From: Puffinus mauretanicus
Taxonomy: Eukaryota; Chordata; Aves; Procellariiformes; Procellariidae
Length of the DNA stretch: 64,000 nt
Reading direction: 5' to 3'
Assembly (NCBI GenBank): GCA_023333565.1
Contig: JAJKFH010000052.1
Location: 1,798,001-1,862,000 of the forward strand
Shown here: positions 37,295-49,546 of the stretch, piece after piece
How positions within the stretch are numbered: the first letter of the stretch is position 1
Layout of the letters: the number at the start of each line of letters is the position of its first letter
Position numbers and translations under genes: made by a program
The notes under the pieces: generated by a model
The model's input: the letters and a program-made list of their open reading frames with translations, nothing else
What the model was told of the DNA's origin: nothing
Databases searched by the model: none

Positions 37295-38290
37295 CCCCCC
37301 TTCCCTCGGCGCGGCGGCGGGAGCGGGTCGGGGCGGCTGCGGGGCTGGCTGCAGGGCACGGCGGGGATCGGGAAAAGCCCTTTCCCATTCCAGCACGTCC
37401 CGCAGGTGGGGCTGAGACCGCACAGTTTCCTTTCCTTTCACCTCGGGCTTTCCCGGGCAGCTCGAACAAGCAACTGCTGCTGTGTTCATGGCTCACGAAT
37501 AGTGGAAGCCCACCCGGACGCCGCGGCGAGGAAACCCCGGTGTGCCGTGCGTTAGATTCATGAGCGCGCTTGTCGCGGGGGTCACGCACGAGCGGTCCCA
37601 CCGCCCGGCGCTGCGCTCCGCAGCGGCTTAGAAAGGGAGCGGTGGGAGCCCAGCTCTGCTCGGGGTAGTTGAGAAACCGAGCGAGCCCCGGCGGGTGCTG
37701 GGGGGGCAGCAGCTCCGCGGGGAGGAAAACCGAACACCCTCACGGGAAGGTCCCTTAGGATGGGAGGGATGTGGAGGGATGCTCGGCTCTACCTGCGGCA
37801 CACTGGGGCGAAGATCCAGCCTTGTGTTCGGCACTAGGTCGTTAGGACGGAACCTTGCATTGGAAGCATAGTATTATTAACATCCATAAGACGAATAATG
37901 TCCTCGGGACGGTAGTTTCTGTGGAGCTGGTTTCTGCAGGACTCATAACACCTAGGGAGACAGTGCTGTTCGGGGTTTTTTTTCAATTGCTAAACTTCAC
38001 AAATGCTAGAGCTCTACTTCAAACTCATCTGCCTCTTTCCCACCCGTGCGACCGCGCTCCCAAACCGGGCCAGGTCCGAAACAACCAGGGTGTCAGGGCC
38101 GACAGCGGAGCTGCCGGGGCGGCGTGCCGGGCAGGGAGGGGCGGCGGCGGGTGGCAGGGCTGCTGGTGGTGAGAAGGCAGCTGCCCCTGGGGGTGGCACC
38201 GCCGCTGGCGCTGGCTGCTCCGCGGGAGCCGGTGGGCAGAGGTCCAGGCTGGCAGCGATTGCAGCCGTTAGAACTTGAGCGTAAGGAGGA
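37295..38290. other. Two CpG-rich patches in the intron
   Basis: CpG-dense sequence at about 37295-37640 and 38045-38290, separated by an AT-rich gap (37850-38040). Both contain GC-rich open frames on both strands with no recognisable protein. They may be small intragenic CpG islands. The judgement of density is by eye. Confidence 0.4.
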
Positions 38291-40389
38291 GGCTTCAGAA
38301 GGCGTTTGCATGTTGTCTCACACTTCCCTCCCGGGCCCTCACGACTCCTCGTACCAGCTGATCCGCATGAAGACAGCTAAATGAGAGACGCCTTTGATAA
38401 GTTAAATGATGAAAATCGGCAGAGCTTAGATGCCTTTAATTATAAACATGTCTAAAATGAACGTGTCTGCCAGCTGACAGCAGAGGTACGGTTTGACTCT
38501 AGCCCTCATTATATATATTTCTATTAAAGGCCTGGTTTTTCAAAACAGGTTTCCAGTTACTTGCTAGTTATTTTCAGTCTCTTGCAGAGATTGAATACGC
38601 AGAAGAAAGTCAAAGTGGATTGTCACCAGTAAAAAGCAGGTACATCTGACTGCGGGCACCAGTTGTGCCGTCGGGAGCAGGGCAGCGAAGGGGAGCTGCT
38701 CAGCATCCTGTCGCCTCTGCCCTAAAGCTCGGCCCGTGTTGTTTGCTCTGCTCCCGCTCATATAATTTATTCCTTAACAGCAATCAGAACCATTAAGAGA
38801 GTTGTTAGGCAGTTCTTCTCAGATGACTTGGGACTCCGGTCTCCAGAAACACGACCCGTCAGAGCGGCGCAGGGCGCGGGACCCCCCCTTGTCGGGAGGC
38901 ACGGTGCGAGGGGTTTGGTGCCCGTCAGCAGGACGGGGTGTCCCCCTCGCTGGAGCCGGGCATTTGGAGGGAGGAGTGTTGGGGGCAGAGAGCCCTGTAC
39001 CACGGGAGCAAAGCTCAGGGTGCCAGGGAGCGTTTTGGGAGCAGGTCAGGATTTGGGGATGGGGATGTGCCAGCACCGCTCGCTCCTGCCACGGGAACAG
39101 CAGTGGCAGTAAGTGCCGCTCCCACGGTTGTGTCCTGCCAAGTCCCAGGTGCCTGCGTGGCTCTCCCCGCTCACCTTTCGCCCCTCTCTGCTGCTGGGAG
39201 CCACATCCTGCGGCACAGGGCTCCTGCAGCCCTCGCTCCCCCTCTTCCAGGCACCGGTGGGCAGGAATTGAGTAGGCAGCCTGACGACCAGCCGTGGGGA
39301 AAGGCGTGTAGTGCCACGGGATGAATAGCATAAGCGTGATTCCAGCACATAGCGCTCCTCAAAAGAGCCCGAACCCCCCAACCCTTCCCTTCGCGTGTTT
39401 TGACGCTTGCAGAAGTACCCGTGGGGCCCGTGGTACGGCTGTGGCTTGGAGCGTGAGATAGGAGCATGTGCGAACCCGATGGAGAGAAATCTGAAATCTG
39501 CTTTTTTAATAAGTTGTCATGCCCAAACGCTCAGTGTCATGATTTGAAAAGAAAAATATTTAGCCGTTCCTGCAGGAGCATCCCAGGCAGCGTGCCGGAG
39601 AGCTTCGGCTGCCTCCCGCCTCCGCGGTACCTAAACAGCGGTGGTGTTGCAACCGCACCGATGTGTGTGTATAGGCGTACATATAATACATATAAATATA
39701 CAGCTGTATTCCGATGATTCATTATAGAGGAGACCTGGCAGTGCTTTTTACTACAGTACAGTTGTGTCGTGAAACCTGTTCTCTGCACTGGTGCCTGTAA
39801 ATCAGCCTGCAGGGCGGCTGCCGCGGGGGTCGTCCCCCGCGGTGTCATTGCAGAGCTGTCAGCGGTCACCGTCCCACAGAGCTCTGCGCTGCGGTGCCTC
39901 GTCACCTGCCAGTGGGCGTTATTCCTGTTGCTCCTCAGGTTACGCTACCTATTTACTTCTTTAATTAAAAAAAAAATTGAACGCCCGTCTGAATTAACTG
40001 CCCTGTTGGTATTTACTGTTGTCCAAGTGAAACGAGGCTACAAATGTCACGATCCACCTGTTTGCATTTCCATGTCTGTACTGGGGAGCACCGGCTGCCG
40101 GAGCGGCTGGCAGGGTCCCGGGACGGTCCCCCTCCCGCATCCTCCGCTGTTTCCTATCGGCACGGGGGCGGCCCCTTGCTCCACGGGCGAGACACACGCA
40201 ATCACTTTGGCGACTGTTCTATCTTCTCCCATCACGTTATTTTTTTCCTCTAGGCCTTTATAACTCAGTACATAGCCATTTTTTTTTTTAATTGCAATCA
40301 CTCCCTTTCTGTGTCTTTTTTTTTTTTAATTTCTGGGACTTATCTTTTCAGTTTAATCTATTAATTTCTGTTCTTATTTCACTTTGCAG

Positions 40390-40430
40390 ACTATTTGCCG
40401 ATTTCACAAGACATAATTTTTATCAACTAG
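40390..40430 (+). CDS. MSI2: Musashi-2 alternative terminal exon, coding part (13-residue tail and stop)
   Basis: The exon follows a T-rich region and a good acceptor (ttatttcactttgcag|ac). Joined in phase 1 to the exon ending at 36775, the split codon becomes Asp and the exon reads DYLPISQDIIFIN, then TAG at 40428-40430. From memory, the short isoform of mammalian MSI2 ends after SY.YQFP in an almost identical tail (DYLPVSQDIIFIN). The match in frame, acceptor position and stop is far beyond chance. Using this exon removes the poly-Ala module and the rest of the C-terminal region and gives a short protein with both RRMs. It could also be joined directly to the 29112 donor in frame. No donor is needed, and the 3'UTR and poly(A) signals follow. 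Confidence 0.88.
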
Positions 40431-41770
40431 TTCTTAAAGATGCATAACAAATTAATCGGGGTTTACTACAGTGCTAATGAGAGAGAGAGACAGAAAAAGC
40501 CTGGGTGGTCCATGTTTAATATCAATGTCCACTGAAAAATTGCTGCTCTTACTGGCTGGTTTGATTGACTGGACTTTTTATTTTATTTTTATTTTTTTAA
40601 AGGCTCCATATCCTCACTGCTTTGAGTTTGCTTTTTACTTTTTTATTTTTTTAATTTTTTTTTCCTCTGCTTTGTTATGAGTTTTTAATGCCCACTTGGA
40701 ATGTAACTCACAAGGATTGGGGTTAGGGGCGTTGTGAAGGCATGACTTCTCACAAACTTTTTAGAAATAATTTTATCAAGGAAGCAAAAATGATGATTGG
40801 GTCTCACAAGCAGCCCCGAAGAGAGATGTTGGCGCTTTTTAACATAGAGACGTTCAGCAGTAGCACAAATCATAATTAGGGTGGAGCGAGACTAGCGTCT
40901 CCTGTCACCAGGATCATTAGCAACACAGGGTTTAATTATTCAAAACGAGTGCCCTGCGTCCACAAGTGTGACCCTGTGGCGCTGGCGGCTGCGGGCGTCG
41001 CAGGCCCACGCGTGTTTCCTCCTGTTTCATTCGCTTTGGGTTGGTGGCTCTTTCTAGAGCTGCTGTAATCGTGCACGGGCCGTGGCTAGACGCCACCAAA
41101 AAAAGGGCTTAGACCGTTACCGCACCTCCCGCCGCAATCCCTGCCCCTAACCGCCCCTCATCTTGCAGCCGGCGATGCTCTCCCACACTCCGTGCAGTCG
41201 CTTCTACTTCCAGACTTTGCTTGCAAATCACGGGCAAATTACTTAAATCTTGGCAAGAGGGACGAGCTTCCCCCTGCTAGCTTAAGCTCTATCACGCCTC
41301 TTAATCTCCACCCAGATCGCAGAAGAGCTGCGAACCTATGTGATAATGCCTCCATCCATTGGCTTTATTTTTAAGATCAGATTCTGGACTTCTGGGTAGA
41401 AAACACACATTGTATTTAAATTCCGTTTTTCTTTAAGTGTTTCTACCCGTTTTATAAGTTTGTGAGAAGTAAATTGCATGCTTACAGTAGAACTGTAATG
41501 CATTTTAATGTTTGTTAATCCACTTGTTTAAAATGTCAGTGTCAAAGGCTCTACAATACACGGCTATGCTGTTCATTTCATTAAAGATGCTTGATGTAAT
41601 AATTGGTTAGTTTTCTTTTTACTTTTCTGCAGGCAATAGCTTTTTTTAATCTGTATGGCTTCTTATTATTTTGTTTGGGTTTTTTTGCTATGAATTGCTT
41701 TGCTTTTGTGAACTTGTCTTAGTGTGCATGATTTGCAAACATTTCAGCTATTGTGAATTTTCTCATTTTT

Positions 41771-41778
41771 TGTAAATA
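41771..41778 (+). promoter_or_regulatory. Pumilio response element in the short-isoform 3'UTR
   Basis: TGTAAATA is an exact match to the PUM consensus UGUANAUA, sense strand, inside the predicted 3'UTR. Pumilio proteins repress or destabilise mRNAs through this motif. Function here is inferred. Confidence 0.5.
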
Positions 41779-41848
41779 GTCCATCTGTGCTTTTCTTTTT
41801 TTCTTTTTTATGACTTTTTTCCTGTAAGTAACTGAGGTAGAAAATAAT

Positions 41849-41854
41849 AATAAA
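41849..41854 (+). terminator. Proximal poly(A) signal of the short isoform
   Basis: AATAAA, followed about 15-25 nt later by tgctgtgttgctgctct (G/T-rich). This fits a usable cleavage site near 41866-41875. Confidence 0.5.
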
Positions 41855-41950
41855 TTGTTTACAACGGATATGCTGTGTTGCTGCTCTCTTAGCTTGCAGT
41901 TTTAATATTTTGGTTTGGACGCACCAAATAACCAGTACCAATGACAATTT

Positions 41951-41964
41951 AATAAAAGAATAAA
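41951..41964 (+). terminator. Distal poly(A) signal pair of the short isoform
   Basis: Two AATAAA hexamers (41951-41956 and 41959-41964), followed by a C/A-rich spacer and then gtgtgtgacccagtgttt from 41981. Signal, spacing and downstream GT-rich element are all present, so this looks like the main 3' end. Confidence 0.65.
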
Positions 41965-44900
41965 ACAACCATCACTCCAAGTGTGTGACCCAGTGTTTGA
42001 AGAATCTGCAGATGAACGGTTACATATGAGGTGTGTTTACAGCAAAACTTAAAACCGAAAAAGACGACAATGCACTTGTAATTGGGGGGAGAGGAGTGAC
42101 TCCGTGTTAAAATTGCAGTATTCCCAGCAGTCTGATCTTCCACCCCTGTGCTCAGTGGAGTCCGGCGACCGAGGTGGGTTTAAGCACCGAACCCCTAAGC
42201 GTATTAGAAACCTTGTGGCAAACTCTCCAGCACTAACGTGCAGGAATCTGTTTCTGCTGTTTGGAAATTGAAAGGAAAACCAGGTAACTCGTGTCGCTGC
42301 GAGCAGGGCCCGGGCTGGGACGGCAGCCGGTGTTCTGGTGCAGACCCCGCGGTGGGACGGGTGCCGCCGGCTGTGCCTGCAGGGCGGGACGTTGCCATCA
42401 CTGCGTTTCTCTCAGTTGTACTTTCTTCCATCATTACCTGGGAGTTTGGGGATTGTCAAAGTGACTTAGAAGCCTTCTGCTCAGGAATTTACATTTTTTG
42501 TTTTAATTAAGGGTTTGTTTGCTTGTATGTTTGTTGAAGCTTATTAAAACCTTTGTGTATGGGGAGAGGTGGGAAAAACAAGGATTTTCACAACCTTCTC
42601 AGAGCTCAGGGAAATACACTTGCCTGTTAATAATGGTACTCCGTAGCCCGCGAAGCCCAGCCTTGGGTCACACTCCTGCAGTGCCTGGTGCTGTGAAAAT
42701 GCAACACAAGATCAGTTCAAAGTCTAAACTGATGGTTTTCATTGTTGTGAGAGCATTTAAAACCAACTTGCTGTTAATCTATAGAGCTTAATTTAGTTTC
42801 TTTCCTGATACCAGTCACAAACTGTTCACTCGGCCATCAGTGCTGGGTAGGAAGGTATCGTGTAAAAGTTATTATTTGTGATGTTTGCCTAGTAGGTCTA
42901 ATAGCTATTTTCTGGTCAGGAGGAGGAGCCGGTACCAAAGACAAGGGTAATTATTATAATAATGACATGCTTAAAGCTTCTTTTTCATAGTGTCTGAGAG
43001 AAGGAGGTGAGGTAAGGAAGTTCCTGTATCTGTTATTTAGGACACCCGGCAATATTAGGAAGCTGCAAGTCATGTTGCTCCTGCAGATCTCGCTCTTGGT
43101 TAATAACCTCGTCAGGGGCGTGCGGTGGGAATGGGAGGAAAAGAGTGTGTTTGTAGCTTCAACATACTGCAAAGCTGACCGTTTCATCTGTAGCAGGGTG
43201 TGGTGGCACAAAGCAAAGGCCGTCCTCAGGAGGTGCGGCTTGACCACGCTGGGTGCGGTCTGGCAAGGTTTGGGAGCTGGTACGTTCAGCTCACCAGAAG
43301 GAGCATAAAGCAAATCCCCACAAAGGACTTAGCTGTAATTCTGCCATGACATCGGCCAAGGTCTGGCTCCCAACGTGACGTGCATGGTGCTTCAACGACC
43401 CCGAGCCACATTCCCGACTACACGAGCACCCAACTGTCTACTCTGGTGATGTAAAGCGATTTTAAAGTGGAGGTGCTGCCTACGCATGGCTTCTTTACCA
43501 GTAGGGAGTAATGAAGTTAGTATTAATAAGAGTCAACTCTGTAAAACACTCTTTTAAAGCACTGTTACACAAGTCTAAGACTTGTATAACATTTAGTAAT
43601 GGGAGCAAAGTTTGGCTGGTCATGATACTTTAATGATCAAACTTAACATTAAGAAAGAAGGAGAAATTGCTGGCAGCTGCAAAATAGGAGGAGGAAATAC
43701 AAAATATATTTTAAATTGTCTGTTCAGTTAGTTAAGCCTTGTAACAGTAAGAGATGCGGAAGGAAGCTGGAAATGTTTCTCATTCCTTTGTCTAACCCTT
43801 TCTTACCTGCTTAAAATCTGCTCTAATCATCCCTGCGCTGCATGCTTTTTTTCACCTAAACCACATCACTGCATCTGCATGGCATAAAATGGTTTACAAA
43901 GTGCATTTGAAATCTGCTAGAACCACCTTAATTACCACTCTTCAAACCTCTCTGTTTCAGCCTCTGTCAGTGAAAACAAAGACTATATACTGGACCTGTT
44001 TTAAAATTAAGATTTTGGGTTTCTTTTGCTGGCAGAGGGCAGGCTGAAGAGGGACCATTCACAGGTGCATCTCTGGAGTGAGGAGCAGCTGGAACTGCAG
44101 ACAGCAAACTGAGAAATTAATATAGCAAAGCCCATAAATTTCCAGCCAGAAGGTACTCCTTCAAGTTCTGCTTAGATGACAGTAGCTTTTGTTTCGACGC
44201 AGGAAAAATGGTACCTGGAGCTGTTCCCTGAGCCCAAGCAGAGCTTAAGCAGCTTTGCCTCTTAGGCACATTTTTCTGGGAAGAGTTGCATTTTTTTAAC
44301 GTTGCAGAGAATTGTGTAAAATTCCTTTTTCACCTCCCATTTCCCCCACCCCTTAAAGTAATCTCCTGGATATTAAATTTAAGGTGAGGTTTTCAAGAGA
44401 TAGGCTGTTGATCTGAGTCGGTGGTCCAGCTTCCACCAATTTGAACGGCAGCAGAGGGAGGTCAGTAAAAATGCTGCCTGTCCCCCTTTTCCTGCCGCGT
44501 CACCTCTGTGCAAGCAAGGTTGCTCTTAAGGTTTCCCCAAAGAGCGTGTCTGGCTAAGGACCAGAACTGCCCAGGGCCTTCATTAGGTTTTGCTGTACTG
44601 ATGCTTTGAGTAACTGCTTGAGGAGTAAGAACATCTTGAACATCAAACTTAAATGCTGGTTGTCCTGTTCTCAGCACTCACTGATCATGCATGGAGTTTG
44701 AGACAGGCTGTAAAACTCCAGGGTCGTTGCCCTGAAGATGAGGGGTCGTAAAGGGACAAGGAGGAGAGAAAAGGGAAAAAAACCCAAACCTACCAGGTTC
44801 TCCAGATCTCTCAGGAGTTCGTTTTGTTTTGGGGTGATACTGCAGCAACAGAGCTCCTGAGCGATCGCTTCTGCTGCGAACAGGCCACAGCTGCAGCAAC

Positions 44901-45100
44901 TGGGAAATGTAATGAGGATAATTATTCACAAGAGTAAAGAGGCATAACGCAAACACACATGTATGGAAGAAAACATGGATAACCCTAAGAAAGAAGAACA
45001 TGGGCTGGTAACACCAGTTCCGTTGTAAGGAATTCTGCGTGCCCGAGTTAGCCGGAGCACGACGGCTAGCCTGCCTTTATGCCTTACTCCTCTGTCGATA

Positions 45101-45206
45101 CAATTTTTAACTGTAAAGCTGTTAAAAATTGGGAGCTGAGGGTTGCAAAGAACTTGAAGAGATTAGTCTCCTTAAAGCACAAAAACATTCAAATGTGAAT
45201 GTTTTT
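45101..45206. other. Two perfect hairpins in an AT-rich block
   Basis: First hairpin: CAATTTTTAAC (45101-45111) with GTTAAAAATTG (45121-45131), an 11-bp stem and 9-nt loop. Second: AAAAACATTC (45181-45190) with GAATGTTTTT (45197-45206), a 10-bp stem and 6-nt loop. They lie 50 nt apart in non-repetitive sequence. Confidence 0.75.
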
Positions 45207-45639
45207 CTATCACATTTAGTAGTAGGATTTCCAGCTGATAATTAAGTAGCTTCCCAGTCCTCCTTTGCCCAGGAGCGGTAATATGTCGTCGCTGCGGTGA
45301 TGCCCTAAAGGTTTCTGGGCTCAGCACCACAATCCTCTTCTCTGACCTTTTTTATAACGTGGATTATGAAATACCCAGTGGCAGTGCCTCCAGCAAGGCA
45401 GTGGGAAGTTCCCCGTCTCTGCCAGCGACGGCTGTTGCTCTCGGTGAGCTGCAGTCTCTCTGAGAGGGGCGGTCACTCGCCACTTCAAAACACGGAGGTT
45501 CTGGAGAATTTCCTACCCTCTGATAACCTTGTCCTCTCATTAATTATATTCTCTTTCACACAGTTGCCTCTTGTCTGCGTTGAATTTTTCCAGCTTCAGC
45601 CTCCAGACATGAGGGTTTTTTATGCCTTTGTTCATCGTC

Positions 45640-46600
45640 AAGGATCTGTCTTTTAATAATACTTACCCAGATAGTTTAGATCATTCATAAAAATTTAAGC
45701 AAGCGGTTTAACCAAATAGCTCATTTTCTATACCACCGAAGCAACTGAAATGAGGCTTGAAGCAAATCAGTGCCACTTTGCTGAACTTTAAATATATGCC
45801 TTAATGCGGTTCCATCTAACCTGCCCTTGTTCATTCAGCAGCAGGTGACTGAAATTCAGAGCTTCTGTGCCGCATGACAGCTTGGGTGCAGTGAATTCAC
45901 AGGTATTCCTCCCCCTGCAGTGATCATTTCATTTATACTTACCTTGTTTATTAAAAATCAATAGTAAATGTTTGGCTTTGGGCTTTAAAATGAGAAATGC
46001 TTTCATCGGAGCAATCAGCTTAGTATTAAACAGAATTACTTGCTTCTAGGAAGCGATTTGGTTGAGATTCTCTTTCATCCACATCAGCTGCATTCACTTG
46101 AAGCTCATAATTCTCTGTGTTTCACCAGTTACTAAATTAGGGAGAATCCAAATTACATACTGAGTTTGAGCGTTGGATGGCGGGAGGTATAGTTTTCATA
46201 GGACACATTTGAGAAGTATAGCGGATGCCTTGGAACTGCTATAGGATAGGGACAGTTTTTAAGTAGAGTAAATAAACTAAATCAGCTACCAACGTTTACT
46301 TTTTGGCTTGCATTTTTTTGAATAGTTTTCTTATAATAAACTATTTGGCTTTGAGAAGTTTCCCGGTTTTCTGTACAGTGAAATAACTGCAAAAGGGTTA
46401 TTACACTTGAAACGACACAGAATGATAATTTGGAGACAAACAAGGCTTTGTCTCACTGATGCATAAAGTAATTACTGGGCAAAAGTGCATCATTCTCATT
46501 TTAAAAACCGTGGCCTGAGAGTGGTAAACAGCTGAAAAATGGGTCGTTCACTGTACATAAAGTGGAAGTGCCAAATTTTAAATTAACTATATTTGGGTTT
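45640..46600. other. AT-rich repeat-free block, candidate conserved non-coding region
   Basis: Nearly 1 kb of AT-rich complex sequence with no simple repeats and no open frame longer than background, in contrast to GC-rich intron elsewhere. It is the largest such block in the window and a candidate for clustered conserved elements. Confidence 0.35.
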
Positions 46601-49482
46601 TATTGTTCCAAAGCAGAAATATTTGTTCATAATAACATCCATCTGCAAACACGCATCCGGTGTGAAGCGCATTACGGGTGTCTGACGTTGAGAATTCTAC
46701 AAAATCTTGCCACGCACCGTACATTTTAAGCAGCAGAGGACTGTGCCTTGAATAACGCAGTGGGCTGCTTAATGAGGTTTCCATTATGCATGATGTGCTG
46801 TATCTGAAGTTCGCTAATTTTCTGACCTGGTGAAATAGATTTTAATAAGCTTGATGTAACACAGCGTATAAAGACAAAGGGAAACACTTAATGGGGCTGT
46901 CACAGTAAAGGACTCTGAGCGGGCTTGGAGATGCTAAAAGTGTTAATAGAATTGATCAAAAGCTTAGGAAAGAAATTCTCCATTTCCGTGGAGGTCTGCC
47001 CTGCACCTTGCTTGGTCCCTTCTGTTTGCTGTTGCATGGACGGCGCTATCCCACTTCTTTAAAGACAAACAGGGTCACTGGTGGGAAACAAGACATTTCA
47101 AGCAGGGCTTGTAGCTGCCTCCGCCTTCGCTGCCCACAGACTTTGGGAGAGCTTCGGTAGAGTCTTCAATCAAATCCCAAAGAGTTAATTGCTACTAAAC
47201 CGTGATAACAAGTTGTGAATGATTCGGTAGAATCCCGATCTTTCATCAATTCTAGGTAAAATTTGCTTTCTCTGGGTATATATTCTTCTCTAAATATTGA
47301 GCATTTAGTTGTTAATCTAAAGCTTGAAATGGTATCAGTTTTTTTTCTTTCTCATTCTTGTTTCCTTATAGAAAGGGAGGGGGAGTCTGAGACAGAGAGG
47401 CCTGAAAGATGAAGGTTTTAAACATAAAGGGATTGTTTTGGGATGGAGCTTTCCCTTGTGCGTGCTCACCATTAAAGACTACATTTTTGTCCAGTAAATT
47501 GGACCCACGCCTGCCTGCCTTCAAAAAAAAAAAAGCTACCAGGCTCTTCTGCTTCATGGTTTTGAGTCTCTGATACTTTTGAAATGAAGCCTAAAGATCC
47601 TACAAAGAGGATAACACTGCCTAATGGAAAGAATAATGCAAGCGAGAACCCATTTGAAATGACAGTTGTGAGCCTCGCGAAGCTTTTCTGTGCTGATCAA
47701 AGCTGCTGGTAACGTTGTTTGAAAAGAGGATATCAGTTTCCCCCTCTCGTTTTCCCACTCAACCTGCAGCTGATTTTATATTCCAGACTTTGCACTTTTT
47801 TCCTGGGAGATCAAGTGAACCTCCTAAATGACTGGTGTTCATATCAGCGCGCTGGGGAGCACCATCGGCGTAAGAGGCAAAGTGCCTGGGGGGGATGCAG
47901 CCTCAGAGCTCGATCCCCTTGGGCGTGGGGCCCTCCGAAACGCCCCGCGCAGAGACGCGGTGACTGCGAGACTGAGCCGCAGTGTTCAGCTCTTCTGCCA
48001 CTGTGTGCAAATACTCCAAACAATCCGTGAACAGAGAGGGAGGGTTTTGCTTGCTAGGCACAGTTTTATGGTGGCTTTTATTTTACTCTCCATGCATGTC
48101 CCATGATTTTGGTGATTTTCTGAAGTCCGGTTCTGGAGTCAGATGATGATTTGAGCATCTCAGCTTCTGTTTTTATTCTTGTTTTAAATCCCTGTGCTTC
48201 CTGCTAAAGTCTAAACATACGATCTTGTGTGTCCCAAGTGCTTTAGCCATTACAAGCAGAGAAAATTCTTTGCATGGTGTTTTTTGATGTAAGAACTAAT
48301 TTCATTATCTTTGTGACTTCTTTTTGGTTTGATTCCTGTTGTCTGGCTATTTGTAGAGGACAGGGTCTTGTGTCCTTTGGGGATGCAAGATGTTTGGGGT
48401 CTTCAGGGGCTGGACAGAGCAGAGCAGGTCTGAAGGAGTCAATGATTTCTCGTAGAGAAAGCCAGGGCTGCACGCGAGGGAATCCTGGCAGCCCGCGTGG
48501 AGGGAGGGGGTGTGAAATGGTTCTTGTGTTCTTCACTCGCTCCTGGCTGCCTTGTAGCCTCAGGCTGGGGTAAAGGAGAAATCGGTGGTTTGAGAAGGGA
48601 ATGATCCCACCAGAGCAGGAGATGGAGCAGGGCAGAGACCTGTGGAGGGCGCGTGCCCTTCACCGGAGCCCTCGAGTCCCCCGTAGGACTGGCCCTGCTC
48701 AGGCAGGGTAGCTCTCACCAGATTCGGCCACAAAGCCCCTGGAAGGTCCGCTAAGTCCTGGGCTCTTGGCGTTCTCTGCTCGGCAGTGCCGAGTGCGAGT
48801 CGGCGGGGCAGGGCGCTGCCTGCCCAAACCCAGCCCTGCCGCTCCTGGGCGCGCGCCGCCCCTTGATCCCCCCTTCTCCCAAACTTACTTGTGCCTTGGA
48901 GAAGGCAGTTGTTGCAGCCAGCCGTTGGCCGAATCTGTGACCTTAGGGCAAAGCATTTAAAACCAGATGTGTCCATCTTCCCTCGCACGAGGCTGCTTCA
49001 GTATTTAAAGTGAAACTATTGATGCAGGAAGCAGAAAAACTTATCTGTGAAAAATTGAACTCCAAATACTGGCTTTAGCTCGTTCAGAGCCATAAGAGAG
49101 CGCCAAATTGATGTGAATCCTCAGGGCTTTCCTGGACAGTGTGCGAGCCCATTGCAAAACATTTGTTGTAAAATATCTTCTAATTGCAATGCGTAAAGTG
49201 GGCACTTTTGTCCTTTTGAACAGCTTTGGTATCTTGTTTTCTCTAGGCAATAAGCAGCGGATACACAAAAAAGGACAGGGATCGTTTCGGCAGGGATCGG
49301 AGCGCCTTAAACAAACATGAATGAATTGATCTCTCCCTCCACCCCTTTTGATTTTCCAGTTGGCTTCAGAGAGCAGAGGGCTCGGAGGGAGCCGGGCTGG
49401 CGCCAGCTGCGCTCCCTGCCTGGCCAGCGGTGGGACCGTCGCTGGGGATGGGATCCAGAGCACGCTGCGGTCGATGCCCCCG

Positions 49483-49546
49483 TTGACTTCAAGGTGCTCT
49501 GGTCTGGGCGCCCATTGACTTCAAGGTGCTCTGGTCTGGGCGCCCA
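49483..49546. repeat. Perfect 32-nt tandem duplication
   Basis: The unit 49483-49514 (starting ttgacttcaaggtg and ending gggcgccca) is repeated without a mismatch at 49515-49546. Perfect identity points to a recent duplication. Confidence 0.95.

Larger units (their letters stand above)
36776..40389 (+). other. MSI2: Intron between Tyr-rich exon and alternative terminal exon (3,614 nt)
   Basis: GT-AG intron when the alternative terminal exon is used, and the 5' part of a 16,324-nt intron when it is skipped. It contains a pyrimidine tract just after the donor, a compound microsatellite, two CpG-rich patches (37295-37640 and 38045-38290) and T-rich sequence near the 3' end. No further exon was recognised. 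Confidence 0.85.
40431..41978 (+). other. MSI2: 3'UTR of the short Musashi-2 isoform
   Basis: AT-rich, largely unstructured sequence from the stop codon to two groups of AATAAA signals. It contains T-rich runs at 40573-40605 and 40631-40670, a Pumilio-type UGUAAAUA at 41771-41778, and UGCAUG at 41725-41730. The end is placed about 15-20 nt after the last AATAAA, just before a GT-rich stretch (gtgtgtgacccagtgttt), the usual cleavage arrangement. A more proximal end near 41870 is possible using AATAAA at 41849. The boundary is inferred. Confidence 0.7.

Noticed and set aside
40340..40355. Upstream alternative acceptor ttatcttttcag before the terminal exon
   Set aside because: It would place an extra 38 nt before the tail and break the phase-1 frame, and the acceptor at 40389 gives the recognised tail.
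41221..41345. Weak resemblance to an old MIR-type repeat inside the short-isoform 3'UTR
   Set aside because: Only a short block (cgggcaaattacttaaatc) resembles the consensus, and the following segments do not keep the expected order.
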